DNA of 14,330 nt from Bacteroidota bacterium (GTDB lineage: Bacteria; Bacteroidota; Bacteroidia; Bacteroidales; F082), in NCBI GenBank assembly GCA_002686705.1, contig NYYH01000098.1:1-14330 (forward strand). The letters are read 5' to 3'. This document shows, piece by piece, positions 8,138-14,300 of this stretch. Each line of letters starts with the position of its first letter. Position 1 is the stretch's first letter. Position numbers and translations under genes: made by a program. The notes under the pieces are model-generated. The model ran no database searches, had not been told where the DNA came from, and saw only the letters and a program-made list of their open reading frames with translations.

Positions 8138-9301
8138 ATGGCACACATACTTGTTGTTGACGATGAAAGTAGTATTAGGAGAACATTAAAAGACATACTG
8201 GAATTTGAAAAACATAAAGTTGATTTAGCATCTAATGGTATTGATGCAATTGATTTGGTTAAAGATAATAGCTATGACGTAATAATGCTCGATATAAAAA
8301 TGCCCGAAATGGATGGTCTTGAAGTACTTGACAAACTTATGAGTTTCAGCGACATACCTGTAATTATGATCTCCGGGCATGGTACTATTGACACTGCAGT
8401 AGAGGCCATTAAAAAAGGTGCTTATGATTTTATTGCAAAACCTCCTGATTTGAACCGCTTGTTAATTTCAGTAAGAAATGCTGTTGATAAGAAAGAACTT
8501 GTATTGCAAGCTACTCAACTTAAAAAAGAAGCAAATTATAGATATGAAATTGTTGGGGAATCAGAATCTATCATTTCACTAAGGGAAATGATAAAAAAAG
8601 TTGCACCAACTACGGCAAGGGTATTGATAACAGGTGAGAACGGATCGGGTAAAGAACTTGTGGCCCGTCAAATACATGAGCAAAGCAATCGGGCAAAATC
8701 TCCATTTATAGAAGTAAATTGTGCTGCTATCCCAGCCGAGTTGATTGAAAGTCAACTATTTGGACATGAGAAAGGTTCCTTCACTTCAGCCATAAAACAG
8801 CGTAAAGGTGACTTCGAACTAGCGCACGGTGGCACTCTTTTTCTTGATGAAATCGGTGATATGAGCCTGAATGCTCAGGCGAAAGTGTTACGTGCCCTTC
8901 AGGAAAATAAAATTGTAAGAGTGGGTGGTGAGAAAGAAATAAATGTCAATGTGCGAATTATTGCAGCGACAAATAAAAATCTTAAACACGAGATAGAAAA
9001 AGGAAATTTTCGTGAAGACCTATACCATAGATTGAGCGTAATTATTATTGAGGTAGCACCCTTGCGTGAAAGGAAAGATGATATTCCACTGCTTGTAAAT
9101 AGGTTTATTGAGGATATTTGTAACGGCCAGGGTCGATCTCCTGTAACTATTTCAGGCGATGCAATCGAAGAGTTAAAAAACTTTAGTTGGTCGGGAAATG
9201 TACGCGAATTACATAATGTTGTTGAACGCATGATTATCCTGAGTACTAATGGCATTACGAAGGAAGATGTATTATCGTATGTAAAACCCTTACTAATCTA
9301 G
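8138..9301 (+). CDS. Sigma-54-type (NtrC-like) response regulator without a DNA-binding domain
   Basis: This encodes 387 residues. Residues 1-115 are a receiver domain with acidic pocket D8/D9, phosphoacceptor D52 (MLDIKMP), S79 and K101 (AKPPD). Residues about 138-370 are an AAA+ sigma-54 activator domain: Walker A GENGSGKE (166-173), the sigma-54-contacting loop as GSFTSA (213-218) where GAFTGA is the classic form, Walker B LFLDE (D237/E238), and FREDLYHRL carrying the arginine-finger region. The C-terminal lid (WSGNVRELHNVVER) is present, but the protein stops about 20 residues later, without the Fis-type helix-turn-helix that NtrC family members of about 450-470 residues carry. From memory, HTH-less versions of this length are common in Bacteroidota, so this is probably the native form and not a truncation. 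It may activate sigma-54 RNA polymerase from solution. No histidine kinase is nearby, so its partner is unknown. Confidence 0.93.
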   Translation: MAHILVVDDESSIRRTLKDILEFEKHKVDLASNGIDAIDLVKDNSYDVIMLDIKMPEMDGLEVLDKLMSFSDIPVIMISGHGTIDTAVEAIKKGAYDFIAKPPDLNRLLISVRNAVDKKELVLQATQLKKEANYRYEIVGESESIISLREMIKKVAPTTARVLITGENGSGKELVARQIHEQSNRAKSPFIEVNCAAIPAELIESQLFGHEKGSFTSAIKQRKGDFELAHGGTLFLDEIGDMSLNAQAKVLRALQENKIVRVGGEKEINVNVRIIAATNKNLKHEIEKGNFREDLYHRLSVIIIEVAPLRERKDDIPLLVNRFIEDICNGQGRSPVTISGDAIEELKNFSWSGNVRELHNVVERMIILSTNGITKEDVLSYVKPLLI

Positions 9302-9345
9302 TAGGAAGACAGGTTTGATTACACCTAACCACAGACAATTATAAT

Positions 9346-10431
9346 ATGAAGTTTCATTTTTAAATATTTATATTAAGTAAATACAAACTTACAGGGTTAC
9401 TTATAATACTGTTTGTTTATCCTCTGCTATCGCAGGATGATAACAAAGGTAGGGATTCATTATTATATGATCTTCAAATTTTCCAATCTAACGAATTACT
9501 TAACTGGTCACTTACATTTGATATTAGAAAGTTCAGGAAAGAAAAGTTTGACGGTGATAAACTACCTGCTAAACTAACACTACACCATAAGAATGGGATA
9601 AATCACAAAGAAATTCACCTTAAAGCAAGAGGCGTATCGAGAAAAAAGATTTGTTACTTCCCTCCTATCAAGTTAAAACTTAAGGATGTGTTCCGTTATG
9701 ATCCATATCTGAGTCAAGTTAAAAATCAAAAACTTGTTACACATTGCAACATGTCAAAAAGCTATATTCAAACAATACTCAGAGAATATTTAATTTATAA
9801 ACTGTTCAATATAATTACCGAAAAAAGTTTTCGGGTTCGTTTAGTAAATATGAATTACATCGACTCTGAAGATAATGTCAAACCCTTTACCCGATATGCA
9901 TTTCTAATAGAAGATATTGAAGTACTCGCTAGTAGGAATAATAGTTTCGTTGTTAAAAGTGAAAATCTAAGAATGAGACATATTAATAGTGCTTCTATGA
10001 TTCAACTTTCTATGTTTCAATATATGATTGGAAATGTTGACTGGTCGATAACCAAACAACACAATGTTAAACTAATTAAAGTGAATGAGTTACGCGAAGA
10101 ACTTCCTTATGCAATTCCCTACGATTTTGATTATGCTGGATTCGTGAATGCTACATATGCCATCAACGTACAAAACCCAGACATAAGCTCGGTAAAAACC
10201 CGAATGTTTGTTGGGATTTGCTATACAAAAGATGAATATCAGGAAATTGTTAAGAGATTTTCGGAGAAGAAAGATGAGATAAATACATTAATCAATAACT
10301 TCGAATTGCTTGAAACCAAAACCAAAAAAAGGATTAGTAACTATATTAATGATTTTCAGAAACTAATAGAACAACCAGACTTTTATGAGAAGCATGTGTT
10401 ACCTCTTTGCAAGAACTTTAATTCGAACTAA
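9346..10431 (+). CDS. Secreted CotH-like protein with an in-frame stop at codon 6 (possible pseudogene)
   Basis: The frame from the ATG at 9346 reads MKFHF, then TAA (9361-9363), then stays open to the stop at 10429-10431. Directly after the TAA comes a clear signal peptide (FILSKYKLTGLLIILFVYPLLSQ, split here as FILSKYKLTG and LLIILFVYPLLSQ), then about 330 residues. The next plausible start, GTG at 9688, would remove the signal peptide and about 90 residues of the domain, including LKARGVSRKKICYFPPIKLKL, so it is unlikely to be the native start. The body has GNVDWSITKQHNVKLI and IPYDFDYAGFVN, resembling the N-D-W/HN and DFD motifs of CotH-type atypical kinases. That assignment is from pattern memory only. 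Possible readings are a pseudogene, a rare ATA start at 9364, stop readthrough, or a base error. It lies 44 bases after the regulator gene and could be co-transcribed with it. Confidence 0.72.
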
Positions 10432-10456
10432 CCAGAAAACGATTAGATAATGTACT

Positions 10457-10510
10457 ATGAATATTGACTTTGTTCATTATTATTAGAAATCCTTGTGTCA
10501 CAATATTCAT
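10457..10510. repeat. 10-bp perfect inverted repeat with 34-nt loop
   Basis: ATGAATATTG (10457-10466) and CAATATTCAT (10501-10510) are exact inverted copies in the 175-bp gap between the CotH-like gene and tmRNA. No T-tract follows, so it is not an obvious intrinsic terminator. It could be a protein-binding site or chance in AT-rich DNA. Confidence 0.45.
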
Positions 10511-10541
10511 CTAAGAAAAGCGTCATACTTAAAATATTTAG

Positions 10542-10570
10542 TTGAGATAACTGTTATATAAGTACATTTG
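10542..10570 (+). promoter_or_regulatory. Promoter of the tmRNA gene (TTG - 18 bp - TACATTTG)
   Basis: TTG at 10542-10544 and TACATTTG at 10563-10570 are 18 bases apart. This is a good fit to the Bacteroidota -33 (TTTG/TTG) and -7 (TAnnTTTG) arrangement. Transcription would start near 10577, leaving a 5' leader of about 30 nt to be removed by RNase P from the mature tmRNA end at 10607. This is the best-supported promoter in the window. Confidence 0.7.
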
Positions 10571-10606
10571 CACACTTCATTAAGAAGTTAAAGTTCTTTG
10601 ATATCT

Positions 10607-11001
10607 GGGGCTGACCGGTTTTGACAGCAAGTTGAAAGGGTAAGTAAGCATGTCGAGCCATGTGATCAAGCTCGTAAATCCTTGACACAACATTTTTAAT
10701 TGGCGAAAATAATTTTGCTCTCGCAGCCTAATCGAAGTTTAGTAGATTGGCTCTATCCCGACACAAGGTGACGGGACGGGACGGTTCGCAGGTGGAGATA
10801 CTCAATTCCGGCCTGATTACGGATCGCACGCAATTTTGAGTTAGTTCTGACGATGTTTCGAAGTCAGGATGAAATTAAGAAACTAAGGCATTATTTAGGA
10901 TGTTTGTTTCCTTGTATTGCTCGAAAACCAACAACAAACTAAGCGTGTAGAAAGCTTATCGGTTCCTTGTTTGGACGAGGGTTCGAATCCCTCCAGCTCC
11001 A
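10607..11001 (+). ncRNA. ssrA: Transfer-messenger RNA (tmRNA)
   Basis: The 5' end GGGGCTG (10607-10613) pairs with CAGCTCC (10994-11000), giving the tRNA-like acceptor stem, with discriminator A at 11001. A T arm (GAGGG-TTCGAAT-CCCTC) precedes it. The message part starts at the resume codon GGC (10702) and reads GENNFALAA before TAA at 10729-10731, a typical Bacteroidota degradation tag. The RNA rescues stalled ribosomes with SmpB, and tagged proteins go to ClpXP-like proteases. It is a one-piece tmRNA of about 395 nt, with CCA not encoded (ACAA follows). The tag, both tRNA-like ends and the upstream promoter make this a secure call. Confidence 0.97.
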
Positions 11002-11168
11002 CAACAAAAATGAGCAACACGGAGTGTTTGGCAATGAGCTAAAAACAGAATCAAGCATGCTTGAATGAATGTTTTTTTGCAAATTGACAAGCAAGCATAG
11101 CAAGTGAGGTTTTTTTATTGTACCCCACTCCAACAGGATCAATAAAATTAATCCTTCCAGCTCCACAA
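11002..11168 (+). repeat. Degenerate RNA-gene-associated repeat, copy A, ending in a copy of the tmRNA 3' end
   Basis: The 19 bases at 11150-11168 repeat the tmRNA 3' end at 10986-11004 with one mismatch (AATCC, C or T, then TCCAGCTCCACAA), 164 bases downstream. The segment between holds GAATCAAG-CATG-CTTGAAT at 11048-11066. Further on it has an AAGCAAGCATAGCAAG stretch followed by AGGTTTTTTT, and AGGATCAATAAAATTAATCC running into the copied end. Copy B behind tRNA-Arg has matching blocks in the same order. The frame at about 11112 reads GFFIVPHSNRINKIN, faintly like the start of small GIY-YIG nucleases, but it is too short to rely on. Confidence 0.7.
11048..11078 (+). terminator. Possible weak terminator behind tmRNA
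   Basis: TCAAG-CATG-CTTGA forms a short 5-bp stem (more pairs are possible after an A-A mismatch), followed six bases later by seven Ts (11072-11078). It is weak as an intrinsic terminator, so read-through into tRNA-Arg is possible. Confidence 0.35.
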
Positions 11169-11183
11169 TGTGAGTAATGAAAT

Positions 11184-11233
11184 GTGAATGGTGATTAGTC
11201 GATTCAGTTCACAATTCACTAATAACTATTCAC
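11184..11233. repeat. 16-bp inverted repeat just upstream of tRNA-Arg
   Basis: GTGAATGGTGATTAGT (11184-11199) can pair with ACTAATAACTATTCAC (11218-11233) at 15 of 16 positions, one of them G-T, around an 18-nt loop. It ends 6 bases before the 5' end of tRNA-Arg. It may be a processing structure or a relic of mobile DNA. No TAnnTTTG box is visible between the tmRNA repeat and the tRNA. Confidence 0.6.
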
Positions 11234-11239
11234 CAATCA

Positions 11240-11311
11240 GGTCCCGTAGTTCAATGGATAGAATGTGAGATTCCGGTTCTCATGATATGGGTTCGAATCC
11301 CGTCGGGATCA
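11240..11311 (+). tRNA. tRNA-Arg (anticodon CCG)
   Basis: All arms fold. The acceptor is GGTCCCG/CGGGATC. The D arm is GTTC/GAAT. The anticodon stem TGAGA/TCTCA encloses loop TTCCGGT, giving anticodon CCG (codon CGG, arginine). A 4-nt variable loop and T arm ATGGG-TTCGAAT-CCCGT follow. Length is 72 nt with discriminator A at 11311, and CCA is not encoded. It has no clear promoter of its own and may be co-transcribed with tmRNA. Its 3' end is duplicated at 11459-11475. Confidence 0.95.
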
Positions 11312-11475
11312 CAGATGAATAAAACCAACCTGAAAAGGTTTGGTTTTTTAGTTTTAGATGGAATCAAGTTTACTTGAATTCCGTATAAAAGTAAAACAGC
11401 CAGGATGCGAAGCAGACAGGTTTTATTCTCAAAATGGAACCCTTAGGGATCATAAAATAATCCCGTCGGGATCAC
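11312..11475 (+). repeat. Degenerate RNA-gene-associated repeat, copy B, ending in a copy of the tRNA-Arg 3' end
   Basis: AATCCCGTCGGGATCAC at 11459-11475 is an exact 17-base copy of the tRNA-Arg 3' end at 11296-11312, 163 bases away. Between them are GAATCAAG-TTTA-CTTGAAT (11361-11379), a GCCAGGATGCGAAGCAGACAGG stretch (11390s to 11410s) followed by TTTTATT, and GGGATCATAAAATAATCC running into the copy. These match blocks of copy A in order and approximate spacing. The copied part begins at the same point of the T loop (TTCG/AATCC) as in copy A. A reading frame across this segment (from 11358) resembles no protein and is probably not coding. Confidence 0.72.
11322..11349 (+). terminator. Intrinsic terminator of tRNA-Arg
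   Basis: AAACCAACC (11322-11330) pairs with GGTTTGGTTT (11337-11346), allowing one bulged T, around loop TGAAAA. The stem runs into a T-tract (11344-11349). It starts 11 bases after the tRNA and should end its transcript, or the tmRNA-tRNA transcript. Confidence 0.75.
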
Positions 11476-11528
11476 TCTTAATTGAATATATATCTAATAT
11501 ACAGCCTATTATAAATAGGGGTATAAAA

Positions 11529-11557
11529 AGGGGGTTGAATATTTAACTCCCTTTTTT
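11529..11557 (+). terminator. Hairpin with T-tract upstream of the recombinase gene
   Basis: GGGGGTT (about 11530-11536) pairs with AACTCCC (11545-11551), including one G-T pair, and is followed by TTTTTTT. It lies beyond repeat copy B. No gene on the plus strand ends just before it, so it may belong to a lost gene or be a back-up terminator. The stretch 11558-11657 after it holds no gene and no exact TAnnTTTG box. Confidence 0.7.
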
Positions 11558-11657
11558 TGTTTATACTATACTGGATTCTCATTAATTATACCTCTATAAT
11601 TACAATGTATCAAAACAAATTGTATATTTACTTCCTGTTAAATAATTAACTTAAATC

Positions 11658-12791
11658 TTGAAACCCAAACAAAATATCATTTTGTTAAATGATTATCATC
11701 GTGATAAATATGTTATATTAGTTAAGTTTAAGTATGACAAAGAACTGATTAACTGCGTAAAGAGAATTGAAGGTGCTAGTTGGAGTCAGAGTAGGAAGAG
11801 CTGGTATATTACTAAAGATGAATTTGATTTACCAGTGATTATTGATGTTTTTAGGGATATGGCAGATGTTGATTATTCTGCATTAACTGCTAATAGCAAG
11901 GCAACCCGTATTCCTCAACCAGTAAAAAAAATAGCAAAACGGAAAGTAAAGTTACCTAAGGCATATTATGATATGCTTGATCAGAAAAGATATAGTGATA
12001 GTACAAAAGCCACTTACACAAATTATTTTGAAGATTATATCAGGTACTTTGATGGAAGGGTGTTAGAGGAAATACCTACAGAAGAAATTAATGGCTATAT
12101 ACTGGAATTAATACGTAATAAAAAGATATCCGCAAGTCTGCAAAACCAGCATATCAATGCTATTAAATTTTATTATGAGAAAGTTTTGGGAGGAGAAAAG
12201 TTTTGTTTAAAGATTGACAGACCTAGGAAATCAAAAAGTTTACCGGATATATTGACAATATCAGAGATTAAAATAATGCTTGATGTTACCATTAATATCA
12301 AACACAAATGTATAATTAGCTTGCTTTATTCGGCTGGTTTAAGAAGAAACGAATTGATTAACATGGAGATAGTAGATATATTATCTGAACAAATGTTAAT
12401 AAAGGTACGTAACAGCAAGGGAAATAAAGATCGTTATGTTGGTTTATCAAAACATTTACTTCAGTTATTAAGGAAATATGTCAGTGAGTATAAACCAAAA
12501 AAGCACTTATTCGAAGGTCAAAAAGGTGGTAAATATAGTGCTGGAAGCGTTATAAAAGTTGTAAAAAGATCAGCAATTAGTGCTGGAATAATAAGAAGGG
12601 TAACTCCGCATATGTTAAGACATTCTTTTGCAACGCATCATTTAGAAAGTGGTACTGACTTAAGATATATCCAGGAATTTCTTGGCCACAGTAGTACCAA
12701 AACAACGGAAGTTTACACACATGTGGCTAAAACAGATTTTAGTAGATTCAAGAACCCTTTAGACGTGATGTTTGAAAATGTGGATAATTAA
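11658..12791 (+). CDS. Tyrosine recombinase/integrase (XerD-like)
   Basis: This encodes 377 residues from a TTG start. An in-frame TAA lies two codons upstream and the next ATG would remove 67 residues. The N-terminal 90 residues (GASWSQSRKSWYI) match an extra domain common in stand-alone Bacteroidota recombinases, which supports the TTG. Residues about 100-180 are the SAM-like core-binding domain (YSDSTKATYTNYFEDYIRYF). The catalytic domain carries R229 (SAGLRRNEL), K254 (KGNKDRYV), H318/R321 (HMLRHSFATH), H344 (LGHSS) and nucleophile Y353 (VYTH). The full set is present with XerD-like spacing, so the enzyme should be active in strand exchange. It lies about 180 bases beyond the duplicated tRNA-Arg 3' end and just before two accessory genes, as expected for the integrase of a tRNA-associated element. 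A free-standing recombinase is the alternative. Confidence 0.93.
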   Translation: MKPKQNIILLNDYHRDKYVILVKFKYDKELINCVKRIEGASWSQSRKSWYITKDEFDLPVIIDVFRDMADVDYSALTANSKATRIPQPVKKIAKRKVKLPKAYYDMLDQKRYSDSTKATYTNYFEDYIRYFDGRVLEEIPTEEINGYILELIRNKKISASLQNQHINAIKFYYEKVLGGEKFCLKIDRPRKSKSLPDILTISEIKIMLDVTINIKHKCIISLLYSAGLRRNELINMEIVDILSEQMLIKVRNSKGNKDRYVGLSKHLLQLLRKYVSEYKPKKHLFEGQKGGKYSAGSVIKVVKRSAISAGIIRRVTPHMLRHSFATHHLESGTDLRYIQEFLGHSSTKTTEVYTHVAKTDFSRFKNPLDVMFENVDN

Positions 12792-12830
12792 TAAAAGTAC
12801 ACAATACATACCAATATGGGGTAATAAGTA

Positions 12831-12838
12831 TACCTTTG
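12831..12838 (+). promoter_or_regulatory. Possible -7 box (TACCTTTG) before the accessory gene pair
   Basis: TACCTTTG matches TAnnTTTG and lies 12 bases before the ATGAAGAAA at 12851, the apparent old start of the next gene. I see no TTG at the expected -33 distance. Confidence 0.35.
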
Positions 12839-12884
12839 AGCGTGTGGGTAATGAAGAAATAAGTGTAAGAGTACACATACACTA

Positions 12885-13316
12885 TTGTTACCAACTTTTG
12901 CTCAAAAGCAATTTGCATATCAGGTCGAATGTATTTCATTTGAAAATAGTGGTTCTGTTTCTGTTAAAATATGGAATACTAAAAAGGGCAAAAAATATAC
13001 ACAGTTGCAAGCTCGTAAAGATGCTGTACACGCTATATTATTTTCAGGTGTGCCAGGTAGTAATGGATGTGTAACACAAAAACCGATTCTTTCTACTCCT
13101 GAATCAATAGAAGCATTTATAAAGATTGAGAATGACTTTTTTTCTAAAAACGGGGAATGGAGCAAATTTACCCGAGAAGCGAGCATATCAACTACATTGC
13201 CACAACAGATAGGAGACAAAAAATGGAAAGTCTATCAGGTTTCTATCTCAAAGGATTTACTTCGAAAGTATCTCGAAGAAAATAAAATTATTAAATCACT
13301 AAATACAGGGTTTTAA
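12885..13316 (+). CDS. Small secreted protein of unknown function with a disrupted start
   Basis: About 143 residues from a TTG at 12885, the only start codon in this frame after the TGA at 12852. The product begins LLPTFAQKQFAYQV, which looks like the end of a signal peptide (cleavage after FAQ) whose first part is missing. ATGAAGAAA at 12851, a typical signal-peptide start, lies at the right distance but in another frame and is followed at once by TAA. A +1 shift after AAA would join the two. The mature part (IWNTKKGKKY, ARKDAVHAILFSG, WKVYQVSISKDLLRKYLEE, KSLNTGF) has no further methionine and no domain I can name. It ends 11 bases before the DUF6175-like gene, so the two probably form an operon. 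The 5' end may be a pseudogene lesion or a recombination junction behind the integrase. The alternative frame from 12772 looks like a shadow. Confidence 0.62.
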   Translation: MLPTFAQKQFAYQVECISFENSGSVSVKIWNTKKGKKYTQLQARKDAVHAILFSGVPGSNGCVTQKPILSTPESIEAFIKIENDFFSKNGEWSKFTREASISTTLPQQIGDKKWKVYQVSISKDLLRKYLEENKIIKSLNTGF

Positions 13317-13327
13317 AATCATACATT

Positions 13328-14269
13328 ATGAAAAAAATATATTTTACATTAACTGGATTACTCTTTACATTAATTGTTTATGGTCAGGCAAAAAAGCCAA
13401 CATTAATGATACTACCAAGCGATAATTGGTGTACACAAAGATATTTTATGACCGAGTTTGATAATCAAGGTACAAAACAAAGTGTTCCAAATTACAAACA
13501 GGCTTTTCAAGAAGATACTGAACTTGGGCAAGTAATAAGTAAAATTGGAGCTTTAATGATAGATAAAGGGTTCCCATTGAAAGATGTTGAACAAGAGTTA
13601 AAAGCAATTGAAACAAGGAATGCAGAAGATAATATGACTTCAAGCAAAACAAGTGGAGCATCTATTTCTGAAAGTCCTTTGGATATATTAAAGAAAAGAG
13701 CAAAAGCAGACATTATTATTCAAATTTGGTGGAAAGTCAACAAAGTGGATGATCAAAAATCTGTTTCGTTTGTAATGGAGGCTTTCGATGCATATACAAG
13801 TAAAAGAATTGCATCATCAACAGGAAATGGTACACCATCATCTGATATTATTCCAGTTCAACTTGAAAAAGCTATCCTTGCCAATATAGATCCCTTTACT
13901 GCTCAATTACAATCACACTTTGATGATATGTTTACAAATGGCAGAGAAATAATGCTTACGGTTAAGATATGGGATAGTTGGGAAAATGACCTTGAAACTG
14001 AATTTGATGGGGAAGAACTAACCGATATAATTGATGATTGGATGGCCAAGAATACTGTAAGTGGGAGATATAATATGACCGATGCAACTGAGAATGTTAT
14101 TCGATTTGAACAAGTGAGAATCCCAATATATGATGATAAAGGTAGAGCAATAGATGCAAGAGCATTCGCAAAGGATTTAAGGAAATTTTTAAAAGCTGAA
14201 CCATACCTTGTTGAGTCAAAGCTCATGACAAGAGGACTTGGTGAAGCAATAATAGTTTTTGCTTCTTGA
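13328..14269 (+). CDS. DUF6175-like secreted protein
   Basis: This encodes 313 residues with a signal peptide at 1-20 (MKKIYFTLTGLLFTLIVYGQ, cleavage after YGQ). The mature protein has LMILPSDNWCTQRYF, ISKIGALMIDKGFPLKD, ESPLDILKKRAKADIIIQI, FDAYTSKRIASS, DDMFTNGREIMLTVKIWDSW and FEQVRIPIYDDKGRAIDAR. From memory these match the Bacteroidota family DUF6175, often seen in conjugative or integrative elements; the family name could not be checked here. Its layout (periplasmic, a GFPL-containing helix, an ADIII strand) recalls CsgG/LpoB-type periplasmic proteins, but that is a weak analogy. It is the second gene of a likely two-gene operon and ends at a terminator. Confidence 0.82.
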   Translation: MKKIYFTLTGLLFTLIVYGQAKKPTLMILPSDNWCTQRYFMTEFDNQGTKQSVPNYKQAFQEDTELGQVISKIGALMIDKGFPLKDVEQELKAIETRNAEDNMTSSKTSGASISESPLDILKKRAKADIIIQIWWKVNKVDDQKSVSFVMEAFDAYTSKRIASSTGNGTPSSDIIPVQLEKAILANIDPFTAQLQSHFDDMFTNGREIMLTVKIWDSWENDLETEFDGEELTDIIDDWMAKNTVSGRYNMTDATENVIRFEQVRIPIYDDKGRAIDARAFAKDLRKFLKAEPYLVESKLMTRGLGEAIIVFAS

Positions 14270-14278
14270 AATTTTACC

Positions 14279-14300
14279 TGACAATCTTTGTCAATTTTTT
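14279..14300 (+). terminator. Intrinsic terminator of the accessory operon
   Basis: TGACAA (14279-14284) pairs with TTGTCA (14288-14293) around TCT, followed by A and six Ts. It begins 10 bases after the stop of the DUF6175-like gene. The last 30 bases of the window show nothing else. Confidence 0.78.

Noticed and set aside
8899..9255. 118-codon minus-strand frame
   Set aside because: It is the antisense of the conserved AAA+ domain of the response regulator.
9688..10431. GTG at 9688 as the start of the CotH-like protein
   Set aside because: The same frame stays open for more than 300 bases upstream with a clear signal peptide and conserved-looking sequence, so this start would cut the domain.
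10939..11166. Minus-strand open frame containing WRDSNPRP
   Set aside because: It is the antisense of the tmRNA T arm and repeat copy A. Spurious frames through tRNA-like 3' ends commonly read WRDSNPRP.
11358..11546. 62-codon plus-strand frame behind tRNA-Arg
   Set aside because: It spans the degenerate repeat and the duplicated tRNA end, resembles no protein, and runs into a terminator.
12772..13074. 100-codon plus-strand frame starting inside the recombinase
   Set aside because: It overlaps the better-supported frame at 12885-13316, and its residues are rich in C, Y, H and I with no recognisable pattern, as expected of a shadow.
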